Source: Microthyrium microscopicum (Eukaryota; Ascomycota; Dothideomycetes; Microthyriales; Microthyriaceae). Taken from it: 64,000 nucleotides of DNA. Below the pieces are notes generated by a model, which searched no databases, was not told the DNA's origin, and was given only the letters and a program-made list of their open reading frames with translations. The stretch is taken from NCBI GenBank assembly GCA_010405405.1, contig MU004231.1, positions 4,204,884 through 4,268,883 of the forward strand, in the 5' to 3' direction. Below, piece after piece: positions 47,997-61,398 of this stretch; position 1 is the stretch's first letter, and every line of letters starts with the position of its first letter. The translations under genes and the position numbers were made by a program.

Positions 47997-48298
47997 CTAG
48001 TAGTATCCCTTGATGATGTTCTTGCGGATACCAATCTCAATCTGAGCAGTGGCAATTCGTCTATCAAACTGGTACATCTGATTCTGGAAGAAGTGGGTGC
48101 TGAGCAAGCCTTCATCGGTGTGGAATCGGATACACTTGGCGCGGACTTTCGTGAAGAAGTGAACTTGATGCTAATGTGTCTTTAGTGCATGGCGGCTATG
48201 TTGTTGGAAGAGTAACAGGCTGGGCTTACCTCGAGTTCTTCTAGAGACATGGTTGCCATGAAGGGCACAGTTGCCAGTTCAGTAGCGTGCGCGGTCAT
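47997..48298 (-). CDS. Small soluble protein, unrecognised
   Basis: Not recognised. Exons 48298-48230 and 48170-47997 join in phase as MSLEELE/HQVHFFTKVRA (donor GTAAGC, acceptor ATTAG), giving 80 residues. There is no signal peptide or membrane helix. The sequence is amphipathic and helical, with aromatic and basic residues (FFTKVRAKCIRFHTDEG, THFFQNQMYQFDRRIATAQ) and a basic, tyrosine-ended C-terminus (IRKNIIKGYY). Even composition and the clean two-exon structure support a conserved gene. Function unknown. It lies about 450 bp from the other small gene on the same strand, which may be coincidence. Confidence 0.6.
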
Positions 48299-49016
48299 GG
48301 TGTTGGATTGACGAGAGAGGTTCGATAAAACTTGTGTGAATAGTAGCTATCTGGGTAGGTAGCTTCGGAAGACGTTTTCGAGTGAACACGGGCGACTGGG
48401 CGTGTGACTGATGTGAGGATGACGGCTGGCTGGTGGTTCACGGTTGAATTTTAAACGACTCCAGGCGGTCCTATCGTGCGAAAATGAAGTGGGAGTGTTG
48501 GAGACTTGGCGCCCCAGCCAGTTGGCACGACGATAGCAAGCTTTATTTGCCCCTGATTGTAGCAATCAGTAAACAGAGATTGTCTGTATCTCGACCAGAA
48601 AGTTCAATATACGGTAGTCCGAATGATTTGTTGCTTGAAGTCACTGGCGTACTATGGGCGATATCTTATGCTATCATTGACACTCTAAATCTTCATGGAT
48701 AGACTATTGCCTTCGCTTCAAGATCACACGGATCAAAAACAGAGTGTTCATTGGACCTCGAAGCGTTGTCACAATAAGACCTGAGTTGATCAACAGATGG
48801 GCAACTTTGTGTTGGAGTAAATATGCATTATGCTACTCAAGGTAGATACTATTGTGAACATGAACATTAAAGAATCTAATACGCGCCAAACACCATATCC
48901 TCCTGTGAATCAGGTCTCTTTATTTTCCAACGCCCATTCAATGTCCATTTACAAAAACGCTGAAGACCGAATCAATGCGGTATTGCCCTTACTATCCTCT
49001 TCCCACTCCTCTGCAA
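48299..49016. other. Intergenic region downstream of the myosin gene
   Basis: 718 bp containing the 80-residue gene's promoter side and the myosin 3' flank. No ORF or repeat of note. Confidence 0.55.
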
Positions 49017-52000
49017 TCACAAAAAACCTTTCGTATTGCTTATCTTTCGTGATAACCTCGATGCCGAGGGCGACAAAGCATTAGCTCCTGCAATAGCGGC
49101 CGCATCAGGGGCTGGTGTTGCCTCTTTGGCCGTCGCACTGTTCTGGCTGGCTCCAGATATATTTCGTCGTCCGCGTACACTGCCGTAGCTGGGCACTCGT
49201 AGAGTACCTGTACCATTGCTTCGTACTGTGCCAGCTCGTTCAAAGCGGAGACCTTTCCAGCCTTCTAGTTCTCGCTCGAGCCGTAGAGAGTGCTCTTTGG
49301 CCTCGCGAAGCTCACGCTCTGCTCGCTTTGCGATGAGCTGGGCGGCGGAATCGGATGTTTGGAGTTCCTCGATGGTTTGTAGAAGGTTGGAAATCTTGTC
49401 CCGAGATTTAGTGAGATCTTCATTCAGTGAGTTGACAGTCTTATCCCGTCGATCGATTTGAGTTTGAAGATCTCGAACGCTCCGGTCGTGGTTCCGGTTG
49501 GAACGGTTATTGGTATTGAGATTTGATTCTGCAGTCTCAAGTGCGTTTTCGAGCTATAATTTTGTCAGTATATCGAGATTTTTCTGGTTTAGAACATGAC
49601 ATACCTCTTGAATCCGGCCATGAAGGAACTTGACATCGTGGCTCGCTGTCGAGTAACCTTTTGTCTCAAGATCAACCACCTTGAGCTGCAATTCCTTGAC
49701 ACTCTTTTCTATCGCCGCCTTCTCCTTGTGCAGCTGCACATTTGAATCACGCTCGCCTTGCAGATCCTTTTGTGACTCTTGCGCGAGAGCCTCAGCCCGT
49801 CTCATCTTGCCCACTGCCGCCTCGACAATGTCTTCCTGCTGCGCAAGTTTGCCCTTGAGATCGAGCAAGTCGCGATCAATGGCAGCTGCATTGCGTACCG
49901 ATGGAGATTCGTCTTTGCTGAGATCATCGAGACGCTCCACAGCATCAGCCAAACGGTTCTCTAGCGTCTTCTTCTCGCGAAGAATTGCATCGCGATCGGC
50001 GGCGGCCTCGTCTACGTTTTGGCGCAGACTGCGCACTTGCCCGAGGAGAGAGACGATCTTGCCTTGAGCGTCATTGTGTGCGGCCACAGCATCATCTCGT
50101 GAGCTGTTGAGTTCTTGCATGACCATTTCTAGGCGAGACTTTTCCTTCGCCCAGGTGGAGCTGTTGATAACCTCGTCATCCCACTTTCCGTGCAGCTCTT
50201 CGATTTCGTCGCGTAGACGAGCATTTTCTTCGCGCTCATGGAGGAGATTATCACGTTCAACCTCCAATTCATTGCCGAGGGAAGCAAGCTCGGTTTGATA
50301 CTTCTTGCGTGTCTGCTCAAAAGACGTTTCCTTGTCTTCAATATCGATGGCACGCTGGCTACGATAGTCTTCGACCTCATTTTGAAGGCGGCGTCTGGCT
50401 TGGAGTACTCCTTCGTGGTCTGCCGCAAGGTCTTCCAGGCGCTCCTCGTATTGCTGGACTTGTCGTTGAAGATCCTCTACGTTAGCATCAAGAGTCTTGC
50501 GTTCAGACATGATGTTGGCGCATGTCTCTTCAACCTCGCGAGCTTGCGTCTTGGCGAATTGTTCGGCGCGGGTAGCTTTCAGAACTGCTATTTCCGCTTG
50601 CTCGAGCTTACTGAAATACTCGTCCGCGCGAGCCTTGTAGAGCTCTAAACTGCTGGTAACATCGACCAGCTTGGAGGACTCACTGTCAAGGCGGATTTGA
50701 AGATCAGCAAATTCCTGCAAGAGCTGAGAATGGCCAGCTGATTCACGCTCGCGTTCATATTGCAAGTCATTGAGCTCAGATTTCACATCGCGTAATTCAA
50801 CGTCAAGATGTGTCTTTACGCTCTTGACTTCATCAAACGCAGTCTTGGCATCAGCAAGATCGTTAATGGCTGCAGTATGCGCCTGTGCTAAGCTCTTGCG
50901 CGCGTTTTCTTGCGAGCTGATGAAATCGTACAACTCCTGGTGTGACTTAGCTTGAACTTGATCGAGGCTGAGTTGACCAGCACGGAGGCTCTTCTCAAGG
51001 ACAGCTTCTTTTTTGGCACTGCTGTCGAGTTGAAGATGCAATTTGGTGTTCTCGCGTTCGAGCTTCTGTAGACGGCGCGTGGAAGGCGAACCATCACTTT
51101 CCCAGCTCCTAACGGTCGAGTTACGCTCAATTTGGGTTTGCAAGTGACGGTTGCGCATCTCACTCATTTGAAGTTGGTTCTGGACTAATTCCAATTCTGC
51201 CTCAAGATCCATCTTGCCGATTTGTGTGATGGTGTCAGTAGTGCGATCCGATCGTGCTGAAGTATCGGTAGCATCGCTGATATGGCGTTGATTCTTGGGC
51301 GTAGTCGTAGGTGAGAATGGTCGTCGGTTATCAGTGTTAGAGAGACCACGGAAATGGCCCGGTGCTGGAGAGCTTCGAGGGTTGACCTGTCCATTAGACA
51401 TTTCATCCATAAGAGCACGTTTTGATCCAACATGGCGAGCCTCCAGATCTGTGATTTCAATTCCGTGTCGATCGCGAAGAGTCTCCAGTTGAGTTTCTAG
51501 CATCTCACATCGTTCATCGGCAATTCGGAGAGCTTGTTCGCTGGAGTTTAGACGCTTGGCAAGATCGACACTCTCATTGATTGATGATTTGACGGCCTCA
51601 TATGAAGTTGGCTGTGATGAGGCATTTGGATCGAATACTTTACGAAGGAGGACCAACTGATTGCGAGTTTCCTCGAGCTCGTGGTTTGCCTGGTCAAGAG
51701 AAGACTGAACGGTTCGTGTATTTGTCTGTGCTTGAGTTCTTAGCTGGCGCTCAGTTTCGAGTTTTCGATTAGCTTCTGCGAGTTGAAGAGTAACAGTCGA
51801 AGATTGCTTCTCGGCGTTACGACTCGTCTTGTGCTCCCGAGTGACTTCGTGCGTCAGATCCTCGAGATTAAGCGAAAGCTTTTCCTTCTGCTTCTCTAGG
51901 GATGAAATTGTAAGCTGCGCATCAGCAAGTTGGCGTTGTAGCTTTTTGTTATCTTCGTCCGTCTTGGACTTTTCGTTGGTAAGAGTCGATATCCGCCCAC

Positions 52001-55000
52001 GACTAGCATCACCAGCGCGAGAGTTTGATCGTGCAATGTCAAGGTTCTTTTGCTGGATCTTGTTTAGAAGTGCGCGATTGTCATTTTCAGATGCGGTTAG
52101 TCGGCCACGAAGAGATACCACTTCTCGCTCAAGTCGCTCCTTGTGCTGGTCGTCATGTGTCCTAAAATTATCCGACTCGGCCATCATCTGGGTGAGACCT
52201 TGGACTTCATCAGCTAGCTTCGCGCACTCCTGGTCCAGCTCCGCTATCTGGCGATCCTTGGCTTCAATCTCGCGCCGTAACACAGCCTGGCGTTCGCTTG
52301 CAACCTTCATGATGCGCTTTTCGGCTTCCGTATCCGCCGCGAGTTTTGCTTCTTGAGCATGAATGTATTGCTCCCGGACTTGACGCAACTCCTTGCGGAT
52401 TTCATTGCGCTCGGTCTCAGCAGCATCACGCGACTCGATTGTGCGGCGAAGTACGTCTTGTTGGTTGTATAGCTCTTTCTCAATCGTAATCTTGCTCTCG
52501 TTAAGAGCATCGAATTTCCGCTTGAGTTCGCCGAACTTGTGGTCTCCGAGCATTTGGACATCGTCTCTAGATTGACGTTCGCGAGTGAGATCTGCTTGGA
52601 CTTGCTGTAGCTGTTCTCGCAGCTCTCCGACTTGCTTCTCTAAGATTTTTCGCCCTTCGTCATCAGTTATGCGTTGTTCCAGTTGTCGTTTTGCATCCAC
52701 AGCATCGCGCTGAGCCTGTTCTTTGTGAAGCTTATGAGATTCCACCTCAGCTTGGAGACTTCGTAGCTGGGTTTGTATCGAATCATGTCGAGTTGTGAGA
52801 GATCGCTTCTCGAATTCAAATGCTGAACGCTCTGAGTCGTGCTTGCGAACATCAGATTTCAAGAGAGCAAGCTCTGATTCCTTTTGTCGGATGACATCTT
52901 CGAAGCTTGTGGATGTGGAAGATAAGTCTGCCATTTGTTGACGAATTTGCTTGTTCTCTTCCTGCAAGTCTCGAGCTTGTTTCTTTGATGCGGCAAGTTC
53001 CTTGGAGGAAGCTGCTAGCTTCACATCGAGGTCCTGAGCAGTTTTCAGAGTTCGTGATTCCATGTCAGCATTCTTGCGCTCTGCCAGAGCTATTTGACTC
53101 TCAAGCATGTGAACTTCTTGCGTCAGACGTTCTTCTTGCTCAGATCTCTGGGATTTGGCCTGTTCCAACTCTTCTAGTTGCTCTTCGAGCTCTTGGATCT
53201 TTCCGGCAAGTTGCTGTTTCTCGCCTTCAAGCGCCTTGATCATATCCGCGGCCTTCAAAAGCTCTTCTTGCCAAGTATCAGCCTCGCCTTCGGATTTCTT
53301 CTGAGATTGGATTATAGCGTCGAGCTCCTCCTCGAGTTTATCTTGATCTTCCAGAGCGGCTGCGAGTTCTTCCGACAATTGCATCTCACGATCTTGCAAT
53401 CGCTTGAAAATTTCATCTTTGTCCAGTGCCAGAGCTCGCTCGCTCTCGAGGGTTTGCTGAATCTTGTGAATTTCGCCTTCGGCCCGTCTCCGCTCGTCGT
53501 CTAGGCGCTGCTTCTCGGCGGCTTCAGCTTCAATCTTGTGTTGGAATTCTTGTATCATCTCATCGCGACGCTTGAGCTCTGCCGCTTGTCGGGTTGCGCC
53601 TAGTAAAGGCTTCATTCGAACAAACAGTCGCCACCAGGGATTGGCCTGCAGGTCGAGGTAAACTTGAAAATTACGCTGTATGATCCGAGTAGCTTCCGCT
53701 CGATATAGCTTCTTGTGAGCAATTCTACGCTGAACAAAACCACGAGATAGTGATTGAAATCGAGTCATGATGTCACTAATGAGCTTGTCACGACGTTCCT
53801 CAAGGTCCGCAAGGACACCTGCGCGGAAGAAAACTTTGGTGAGACCCACGCGGTAGAAGGACGTGTCCATGTTGAGCTTTTCCAGCATTATCTTGGCTGC
53901 CACTTGGCCCTCCAGGTAAGTATTTGGCATGTCGTGACACAGTACTTCGTATCGCTGTCGAAACTCGGTGAAAGAGAGACGATTAGGGAAACCAGTTCGA
54001 GCAATCCGTATGCCTTCAAGAACGCCATTGCATCGGAGTTGATCGAGGACAAGTGGCGCGTTAAACTGCTTGGCTTTCTTTTTGTGATTGGGCAAAATAC
54101 ATCGTACAAAATGTGGATGGGTGGAATGCAGTTGGTTCATGAGAGTGCCCAATTGCTCCTTGTGACGTTGAGCAACTGTTCGGAAAAGGCCCTTCTTCAC
54201 ACGGTTCTTCGTTGAGCCAAAATCATCCTCAGTTTCAGCGCAGTCTGCGAATAGAGTGGCGATGTGCTTGTCAGAGGAGGCAGCCAAAAGTCGAGTGACA
54301 TTGTCGTTCAAAGGGTCCTTGTTCTTCTCCAACCAGCCCTGCGTTGAATATTCAACTTCTGCAGCGTAATGGGTCAGGATGAAACCCTGTGATCTCAATG
54401 CCCGCCTATATTTTGGAGTCTTGCGATCCCAGAGTTGATTCAGCTTATCAGTAAAACTTGCATCAGTTGCCTTTGGCATGACACTGTCTTCATCCAAGCA
54501 GGAGAAGATACCAATGGGGTTTGATACTTCGATCAAGTCAATCGTAGGTTGTAGATCCTTTCCAAAGTCGATGAACTTCCACTCAATTTGTTCTCGAGCA
54601 TATTCCTCTTGCTCTAGCACGAACATGTGATGATTGAAAAATTGCTGGAGCTTTTCGTTGGTAAAGTTGATGCAGAGCTGCTCAAAGCTGTTTTCTTCAA
54701 AGATTTCGAAACCAGCAATATCGAGCACTCCGATGAAATGGGAGTCATCTGAACCAGCACCATTGCGATTGAGCTGGCGATTGATACGGGTAACCAGATC
54801 CCCGAATTGACGCTCATAGATACCCTTGGCAAGCGCATCAATCGCGAGTCGTACTTGCTCAGGCGTTTGAACTTTCTGAACCCATTCACGGCCAGCTTTG
54901 ACACGAGGATGAAGCAGACCGTTGATGAATGGCTCGGATGGAATATTAAGGAGATAGGCAACGAGTTCGGCTTGTTTGATGCCGGCGGGATCCATATATG

Positions 55001-56476
55001 CCTGATCAGCACGCATGCTTTCTTTCACGACAGACATGTTGCCTAGATGAAGAACTGCTGCCACGGTCCGCAGTATCGATGCTTGTTCTTTTTCGGAGAA
55101 GCCCATGATATGAAATGCCTCTATCAGGTAGTTCCATTCATCCTGATCAGAAACTCCAGATATTGTGTCGTTGCCTTGCCGGGTGTAGTCAAAGTCCTCG
55201 ATATCTAGGTTTCCGAGTCCAAGGTCACGCTTCATTTTGGAGTCGGCTCCTCGAAGGAGCTGGTAAAAAACATGGTAGCTCCGCTCTGTGGAATTGAGCC
55301 GTACCACTCGGGACTTCTCCAGTAGATACCAGTCGATATAAGCTCCTGCGATTTGGCCAGAGCGAGTAAATTCGATTCGAATGAACTTGCCAAAACGTGA
55401 AGAATTGTTGTTTCGCACGGTTTGCGCATTGCCAAATGCTTCCAGTATGGGATTGGCGCGCAATATTTGCTCGGAGAGAGTAGATATGTGTTTTGTGCCT
55501 GACTTGGCAGCTCGAGGTGTATCGGTCGTTGCAACCGCGGCCAGATATTGAATGACCTTTTTTGTATTCTCGGTCTTTCCGGCACCAGATTCTCCAGTAA
55601 CTAGGATGCTTTGATTCTGCCCTTCTTCAACCAAGTTTCTGAATGCCTCGTCTGCAATGGCGTAGATATGTGGCTTCGTATCTTCGCGGCTCCGGCCTCG
55701 GTACATATTTATATATTCTCGGGTATATATGGGTAGGGGGCAGTAAGGGTTTATCGTGACGAGGAAAAGTCCGGAGTATGTCTATTGAGATGATTAGAAC
55801 TGATACAATCGTGGCGAAAATAGCTTACGTAGATCAAATCCGCTTGATATCGCATATGAAGATTATGGACCACAGAAGCCTCATTTAGGTGTGTCAATTC
55901 AGCCATATCATTGGCTTTATCGAATTTCGCAGGATTGACGTTATCAACATCATCGCTGTGAGCTTCTCGTTGCTACGCAATATTAGCATTTGTAACTCCA
56001 ACCAGAGCGGCCTTCATTCTTACAGATCCGTCATCGCATTGAACCACCAACACGTTGTTGTCGAGTTCTTCCACTACCCATCCTTTGACAAAGGCGGTAG
56101 TTGGATCTTTCAACCAGACATATCTCTTGCCTGAGAAATCATTTTCGCCTTCTATGCCATCAATTTGCGCCATTGGCTTTTGCATATCCTCGGACTTGAT
56201 AAATGTAGGGGCAAAAGTACCCGTGGCTGGTGTAGTACTTCGATATGAGTTTGAACGCTTGCGTAGCGAGTTTGTCCGTCCAGGGCCATTCTGGAGTGCC
56301 GTCAATGGCGAAAAAGATTGGTTTCTAGCATGTCCGGATGGCGACGAAGTGGGGGATGACATGATCATGGAAACAGGGCGTGTGTTGACATGCGCGGGAC
56401 CGGGAGAAGGGGATGGAGAGGCTCTACTAAACGGGCTGTTCCGCCATTTTGGACCTGAGGGTGCTGGAGCACTCAT
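49017..56476 (-). CDS. Class II myosin heavy chain
   Basis: Actin motor of the contractile ring, needed for septation. Exons 56476-56024, 55972-55829, 55781-49605, 49553-49017 give 2,436 residues; the joins read CDDGS/QREAHSD, QADLIY/TYSGLFL and RIQE/LENALE. Seen: a 100-residue Ser/Pro-rich leader, the myosin N-terminal SH3-like segment ([21 protein letters not shown]), P-loop [13 protein letters not shown] (GESGAGKT at 262-269), [21 protein letters not shown], and actin-binding region VRCILPN. An IQ region at the lever arm ([13 protein letters not shown]) leads to the class II hallmark [14 protein letters not shown]. About 1,500 residues of heptad coiled coil follow, broken by a Pro/Ser/Thr hinge ([13 protein letters not shown] ... 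[10 protein letters not shown]). A basic Ser-rich tail ends the protein. Long antisense ORFs inside are shadows. Confidence 0.96.
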
Positions 56477-57144
56477 TCTGGGAGTTGAACTTGTTGTTTG
56501 GCACGAACGGATGTAGGTGGTGAGGGTTACTCGAACATTTCAAGAGGAATTTGAAGAACAGTAAATTCTTGTGGGGTTAGTATCTGGCAGGATGAAGGAC
56601 TGGTCGTCCAAGAAAGTCATTAATTCGTGATTGATGTGGTGGTGAGTATAGGATCTGCCTGTTGCATGGTGTTTACTTGCATTGTTTACTTGGTCGTCAA
56701 GAAGACCTCCCCCTACACGCGACGCGTCCAATCGGCCTCACCTCGGCTTTCTAAGCGCCCTGCTTAGCGCTCTCCACCTCATCTCTGCTCCCGATGGAAG
56801 TTTGAACTTTCCTGATCACTCAATCTTTCCAACTCCTGGATTCTGTCGCATTCCTTCGCGTTATCTATTCGGCGTTATTCCGATCGACTCCATCATCACA
56901 TCAACTGGAACTTTCCCCTTCATGACCCTTACGATCCTCTTCATCTAGTAAACGCGACAGACCTTCTTGTCTGTACAACATTATTCCATAACCGTGAACT
57001 GCTTTAACATTGAGGCGCGTTGCACCCAAACGAAAAGAGCCTGTTTGACCAATTTCGACTCCCACCCTATATCACATATGTCCCTATGCTCAAGCTTCGA
57101 TATATCACGTTGGATAAGAGACATAGGAGCTAAGAGCAGTAGTC
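56477..57144. promoter_or_regulatory. Shared upstream region of the myosin and C3H1 zinc-finger genes
   Basis: The start codons lie 668 bp apart on opposite strands, so both promoters and leaders are here. No specific factor site is claimed. Confidence 0.6.
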
Positions 57145-60100
57145 ATGGACCCTTTTCAAGCAAACAACGATAATATACCGCTGGGATTTGCGCCGCCACC
57201 AAATCGCATGTCAAATCGCATGTCAGAGCATCAGTCGCCTAGTAGCTTCCCGAGTATTATGCCCTCTGCACTGGGACAGTTAGGTGGAGTCGTTCCGCCT
57301 CCGCCTCCACAATTCATGAACGGGCAAATGGGTGACATCAACCCATTGATGTTGCAACAGTTTTGGCGTATGGCATCTGGCCAATCGCCCTTTCCCGGAA
57401 TGCCATTTGATTTTCATAATCAGATCCAAAACTCGCCTCATGGTTTCCCCGGGGCTCAATCTCCCCCAGGAAGTCAGAGCTATTCTATGATAGAGACCTA
57501 CAAGGGAAACGAGACGAACATGGAAAGCTTGCCGGGCAAGCCAGGGAGCAATGGATTAAACCAGAGATATGGCGGCAACAATGATCCGCCAAAAGGTACC
57601 TCCATCGAATCTCGAATAAGAGGTTCGGAGGTGGTTCCTCTAGATCAAGGTATGTTTTCTTTCCCTCAGTGCGCGCATGCAACAATTATCCCGTTCTTAT
57701 TACTCGTCTTGTATCGTCCATATTGGTCATGATCCTTGTTCATTGGACTATGATCTTTTCATGACCTCGATTGTACTTGCCACAGTTTATCCTTACTTTC
57801 TGAAGTGCCTCAGCAAGCCACTGTGGGAGTAACCTTGAGCATACTCACTTGTATCGGCTCATGTATTTTCAGAAGTGACTGCCAAATCTGTAGCTAGTAC
57901 CTCCTTCCTCTACTTTCTGCCAAGCTTCAACGACCTTATGCACATATCACGCAGCATCTTTCTTCTCCCAACACTTCTTTTGCAACTTGAAGGCTCTAAT
58001 TCTCTCCTAGAAACCACCCGTGCCGCTAATCATCCCCCCACAACCGAAGCCAAGGCTTCGCAGAACTCGTTGCTAAGCAGCATGTCAGAATTAAATAGAG
58101 TATCTCAAGGAGACTCGAGTCAACCTTCTGAAATTGTCAATCGGCCGAAAGTCATTGAGTACCTTCATCAACTGAACAAGCAGGGTGTTGGGTTCAATCG
58201 ACTTGTTTCTCTTCTCGGCTTGCAAGGTGAGCAGCTTGACAGATTCCGACAAACGTGGATATCCGAAGGACTTCTTGGTGCGACTGATCCATCTTTTGCA
58301 CCAGCCTCATCTGGAAAGGCTCTTCCACAACAATTTCCACCTGCGGCTCAGGTTCAAAATCGCTTTCAAACTCCTTCCGTGGATCCAAATGCAAAACCTT
58401 CGCAATACACCCCAAGCCCCGGGCCGAAATCTGCGCCAAAGCCTCTTGATACTGTACAACGAGATGCTGCAAAATTCGTGCCTAAGAACACCGTCTCTGT
58501 CATTAAGCCACCTGGATTGAAACCTCCACCTCCAGATAAGGATTCCGTAAACCGTCCAGCATATCTTGCCCGTTTGAGCGCTGCTAAAAAATCCAAACAG
58601 GCCAATGGTGGTCCCGAACCAAACCAAGCAACAAGATCGGCTTCCATGAGCGAGGCCAGCCCAGTGATTCCTCCCAGAACCTTGAAGGACCCATCAAGCA
58701 TTGAAGATCAGATAAAGGATATCGCACTGGTAGCAGGTCTAAACAGTTCCTCAAGCACACCAATTCAACTCAAGCCGCAGATTGCGCCAATTGCTAAGAA
58801 TGCCAAAACTAATAATGAAGTCCTACTTCAGAGACTTGCTTTACTCAAACAGCAACAAAATAAAGCAACCGCTGCTCCAGCCCATCCCAAAACCAGTTTG
58901 ATCACTGAGAAGTCTGGTGCATCGACGCCTTCAAGCATTGATTATGCTTCCACGAATGCCACCAACACACCGATTCAGCAGCCGAGAAAGCTGCCAGTTC
59001 AGGACTCTCCGACGCTCACAATAACATCCCAATCTCCAGCACCCATACTCTCTATCCCGGGTCTCTTCATGGCGCAACCCCCAACTTCGACTACGGTTGA
59101 CTCACCTGTAGTGAATACTACATTGGCCCAGTCAGAGGCTCCTCCGTCTGTGCAGCGGCATAATGGTGCTGATCAACCAGTTGTTTCTAGCAACTTAGCA
59201 TCATCAGGCTATGCTACTCCCAAAAATCGATTCACTCCATACACTCCATATTCGTGGAACCGCCAAAAAGCTCCAGAGACATTGATCATTGATCTTAGTA
59301 GCGATGAGGAGGAAATGGATATAGATGTCGATGATGCAGGTCGATCTCAGCCGTTAGAGGTTAAGACGATGATCAAGACAGTCCCAGATAAGTCTAAAGC
59401 AAGCACGTCGACGCAGCCTGCGGTACCCGAGACCCAGCCTCAAGGTCCTGTTGCGCCGAGTGTTCCATCATCGGGAACGCAAACACCAAAACAAATCAAC
59501 GACATACTAGTCCAGAAGGAAGAAGCTATGGCTGCCATGAGGAAGGCTATCAAGGAACGCATGAAGGCTCAGCGACAGAACAAGGCTGCTTCAAGCTCAA
59601 ACTCCAAAACTTCTAATATGCCTTCAGCTATCCTCGAGCCCTCTGCAATAAGTTCCCCCATCACGCCTGCGGCTAACACAGCGAACAGAACATCGCTTGA
59701 GGTCGACTTGCGCTCAGTTTCTGCTGTTCCTGCAATATCTCCTGTTGTCGATTCATCAGCAGATGTCACTACAGGTGCTGCGAAACCAGCTCAGCCACTA
59801 GATGTAGTAGCACAAGAGCCTCCGCCAAAATCTCCCGAACTTTCTGCCAGAGCAAAACAACTCGAACGAAAACGTCAAGAGATTGATGATGAGCTGGCCG
59901 CAGATGATGCGAAATTGGCAAAAGCCATGGCTGATATGGAACGCCTTCAAGCATCAAGACGGTCTAAACTGGAGGCAAAGGCCAAGCTCGCCCAGGAACT
60001 AAGTGATAAAGGCGTGGATGCCACAGGGATGTCTCATGATGACATGCAGGTAAAATTGGAAAAGATGGAAGAGATTCAGACCCAACAGGCGCCAGAATCT

Positions 60101-61398
60101 ATACAATCCTTTCCAGCACCCTCTCCTGTCGTTCCACAGCCTGAGGAATCTCCCATCGATGTTGATGACGAACCGACGTTTTCGACGAGCGTTTATTCTA
60201 TCAGCAATAATCCATCAAGTCAACCCAGTGGCATGTCGCGGGATCCTGATACCAACAGTCACCCTCCAGTCAACGAACCGCCTGGTCTTGGTCCTTCAAA
60301 GGCCACCGGTGTTGTTCAAGAGCATGTTGATAACAACGCCACGAACGCTGGGGGCGACATTGAGGCTGTATTCGATCCCGTGGAAGAAAACTCCGTTCCA
60401 GCTGAAGCAGCTTCTCCACACGATAGTGTTGAATCCGGTGAAATTGAGGAAGAAGACGATCGCATGATAGGAGATGCAGTGGAGAATGCCGACTCTCAAT
60501 TGAATGAAGAAGAGGAATATGAACCCATGAGTTCTGCCCTCGAGGCAGATGACTCTGAAGAGGAGGACTACACCCCAGACGATTCAGAAATGCCTATGGC
60601 ACTTGATTCTGAAGTAGAATCACTCACATCACAGGATGAAGAAGAAGACTATGATCCTCTTGTTTTAGAACCTGTGGATGGTACTCTGCATAACACAACC
60701 CCTCATACATTTTCTTATCTTACTGCTGACCAGCTAGTCACGGAGGGGTCGAATCAAGACCAGTCAAGTAGTACTACAAGCGAAGTAAGTGGTTTGCCCA
60801 ATGAGTGTACATCGTTGACAATTTTTAGGAAGTTCATCCTACTGGTTTTACTCCCTACGAGAGCCCATTGAAGATATTCAAGGGATATCGTAACCATCCG
60901 GAGTTTCTCAAAAATGTCAAGGGTGGTTACAAATCTCAGACTTACTCCAACAATATTGAGCCTCACATGGTTGTGTGCCCGAGCGAGCTAAGCTGGGGCT
61001 TCTGTAGTACTCCTTCGTGTGGTTGGCAACATTTCAAAGACATGGAACTAAGTGGTGCGTAAAGGGAAAATGCACTCAACCGCCTTCATGTTATGTCCCC
61101 AATGGTTTCACCATTACTCCTCTTCCTGCTTTTATTTTACTTTCAGTCGTTGGCCACGTTTGCAAACTAACCCCGAGTCTAACCTCCAGATCAACATATT
61201 CTCGTTCAATTAGGCACTGAATGTCCTACCAACGATCCAAAGGATCAGGAGAAATGGAACATTGGCATTCGTGCTATTGTCGAAGACTTCCAAAAGTCGG
61301 GTAACCAAGATCCGAACGTTATCGCGTCAAAGATTGCCGATTACCGACGAGTTTTTGTGGGGGATTCCACTCGAATCTTGAATTTGGGGTTCCCCTGA
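57145..61398 (+). CDS. C3H1-type zinc-finger protein, Red1/ZFC3H1-like
   Basis: Predicted nuclear RNA-surveillance scaffold. Exons: 57145-57649, 58011-60784, 60829-61054, 61190-61398, giving 1,237 residues. An alternative acceptor at 57872 also keeps phase and would add 46 residues containing a hydrophobic stretch. Most of the protein is disordered Pro/Ser/Gln sequence with one coiled-coil-like stretch (ARAKQLERKRQEIDDELAAD) and very acidic blocks. The C-terminus carries VVCPSELSWGFCSTPSCGWQH: Cys1143, Cys1152, Cys1157, His1161, the C-x8-C-x4-C-x3-H arrangement of the zf-C3H1 family found in S. pombe Red1 and human ZFC3H1, which feed RNAs to the nuclear exosome. A conserved segment after it (ECPTNDPKDQEKWNIGIR) ends at the TGA at 61396. 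Family assignment rests on the finger and architecture. Confidence 0.85.

Noticed and set aside
51829-52356. Ser/Arg-rich plus-strand ORF inside the myosin gene, one of many
   Set aside because: Antisense shadow of the coiled-coil coding strand, whose codon bias removes stops.
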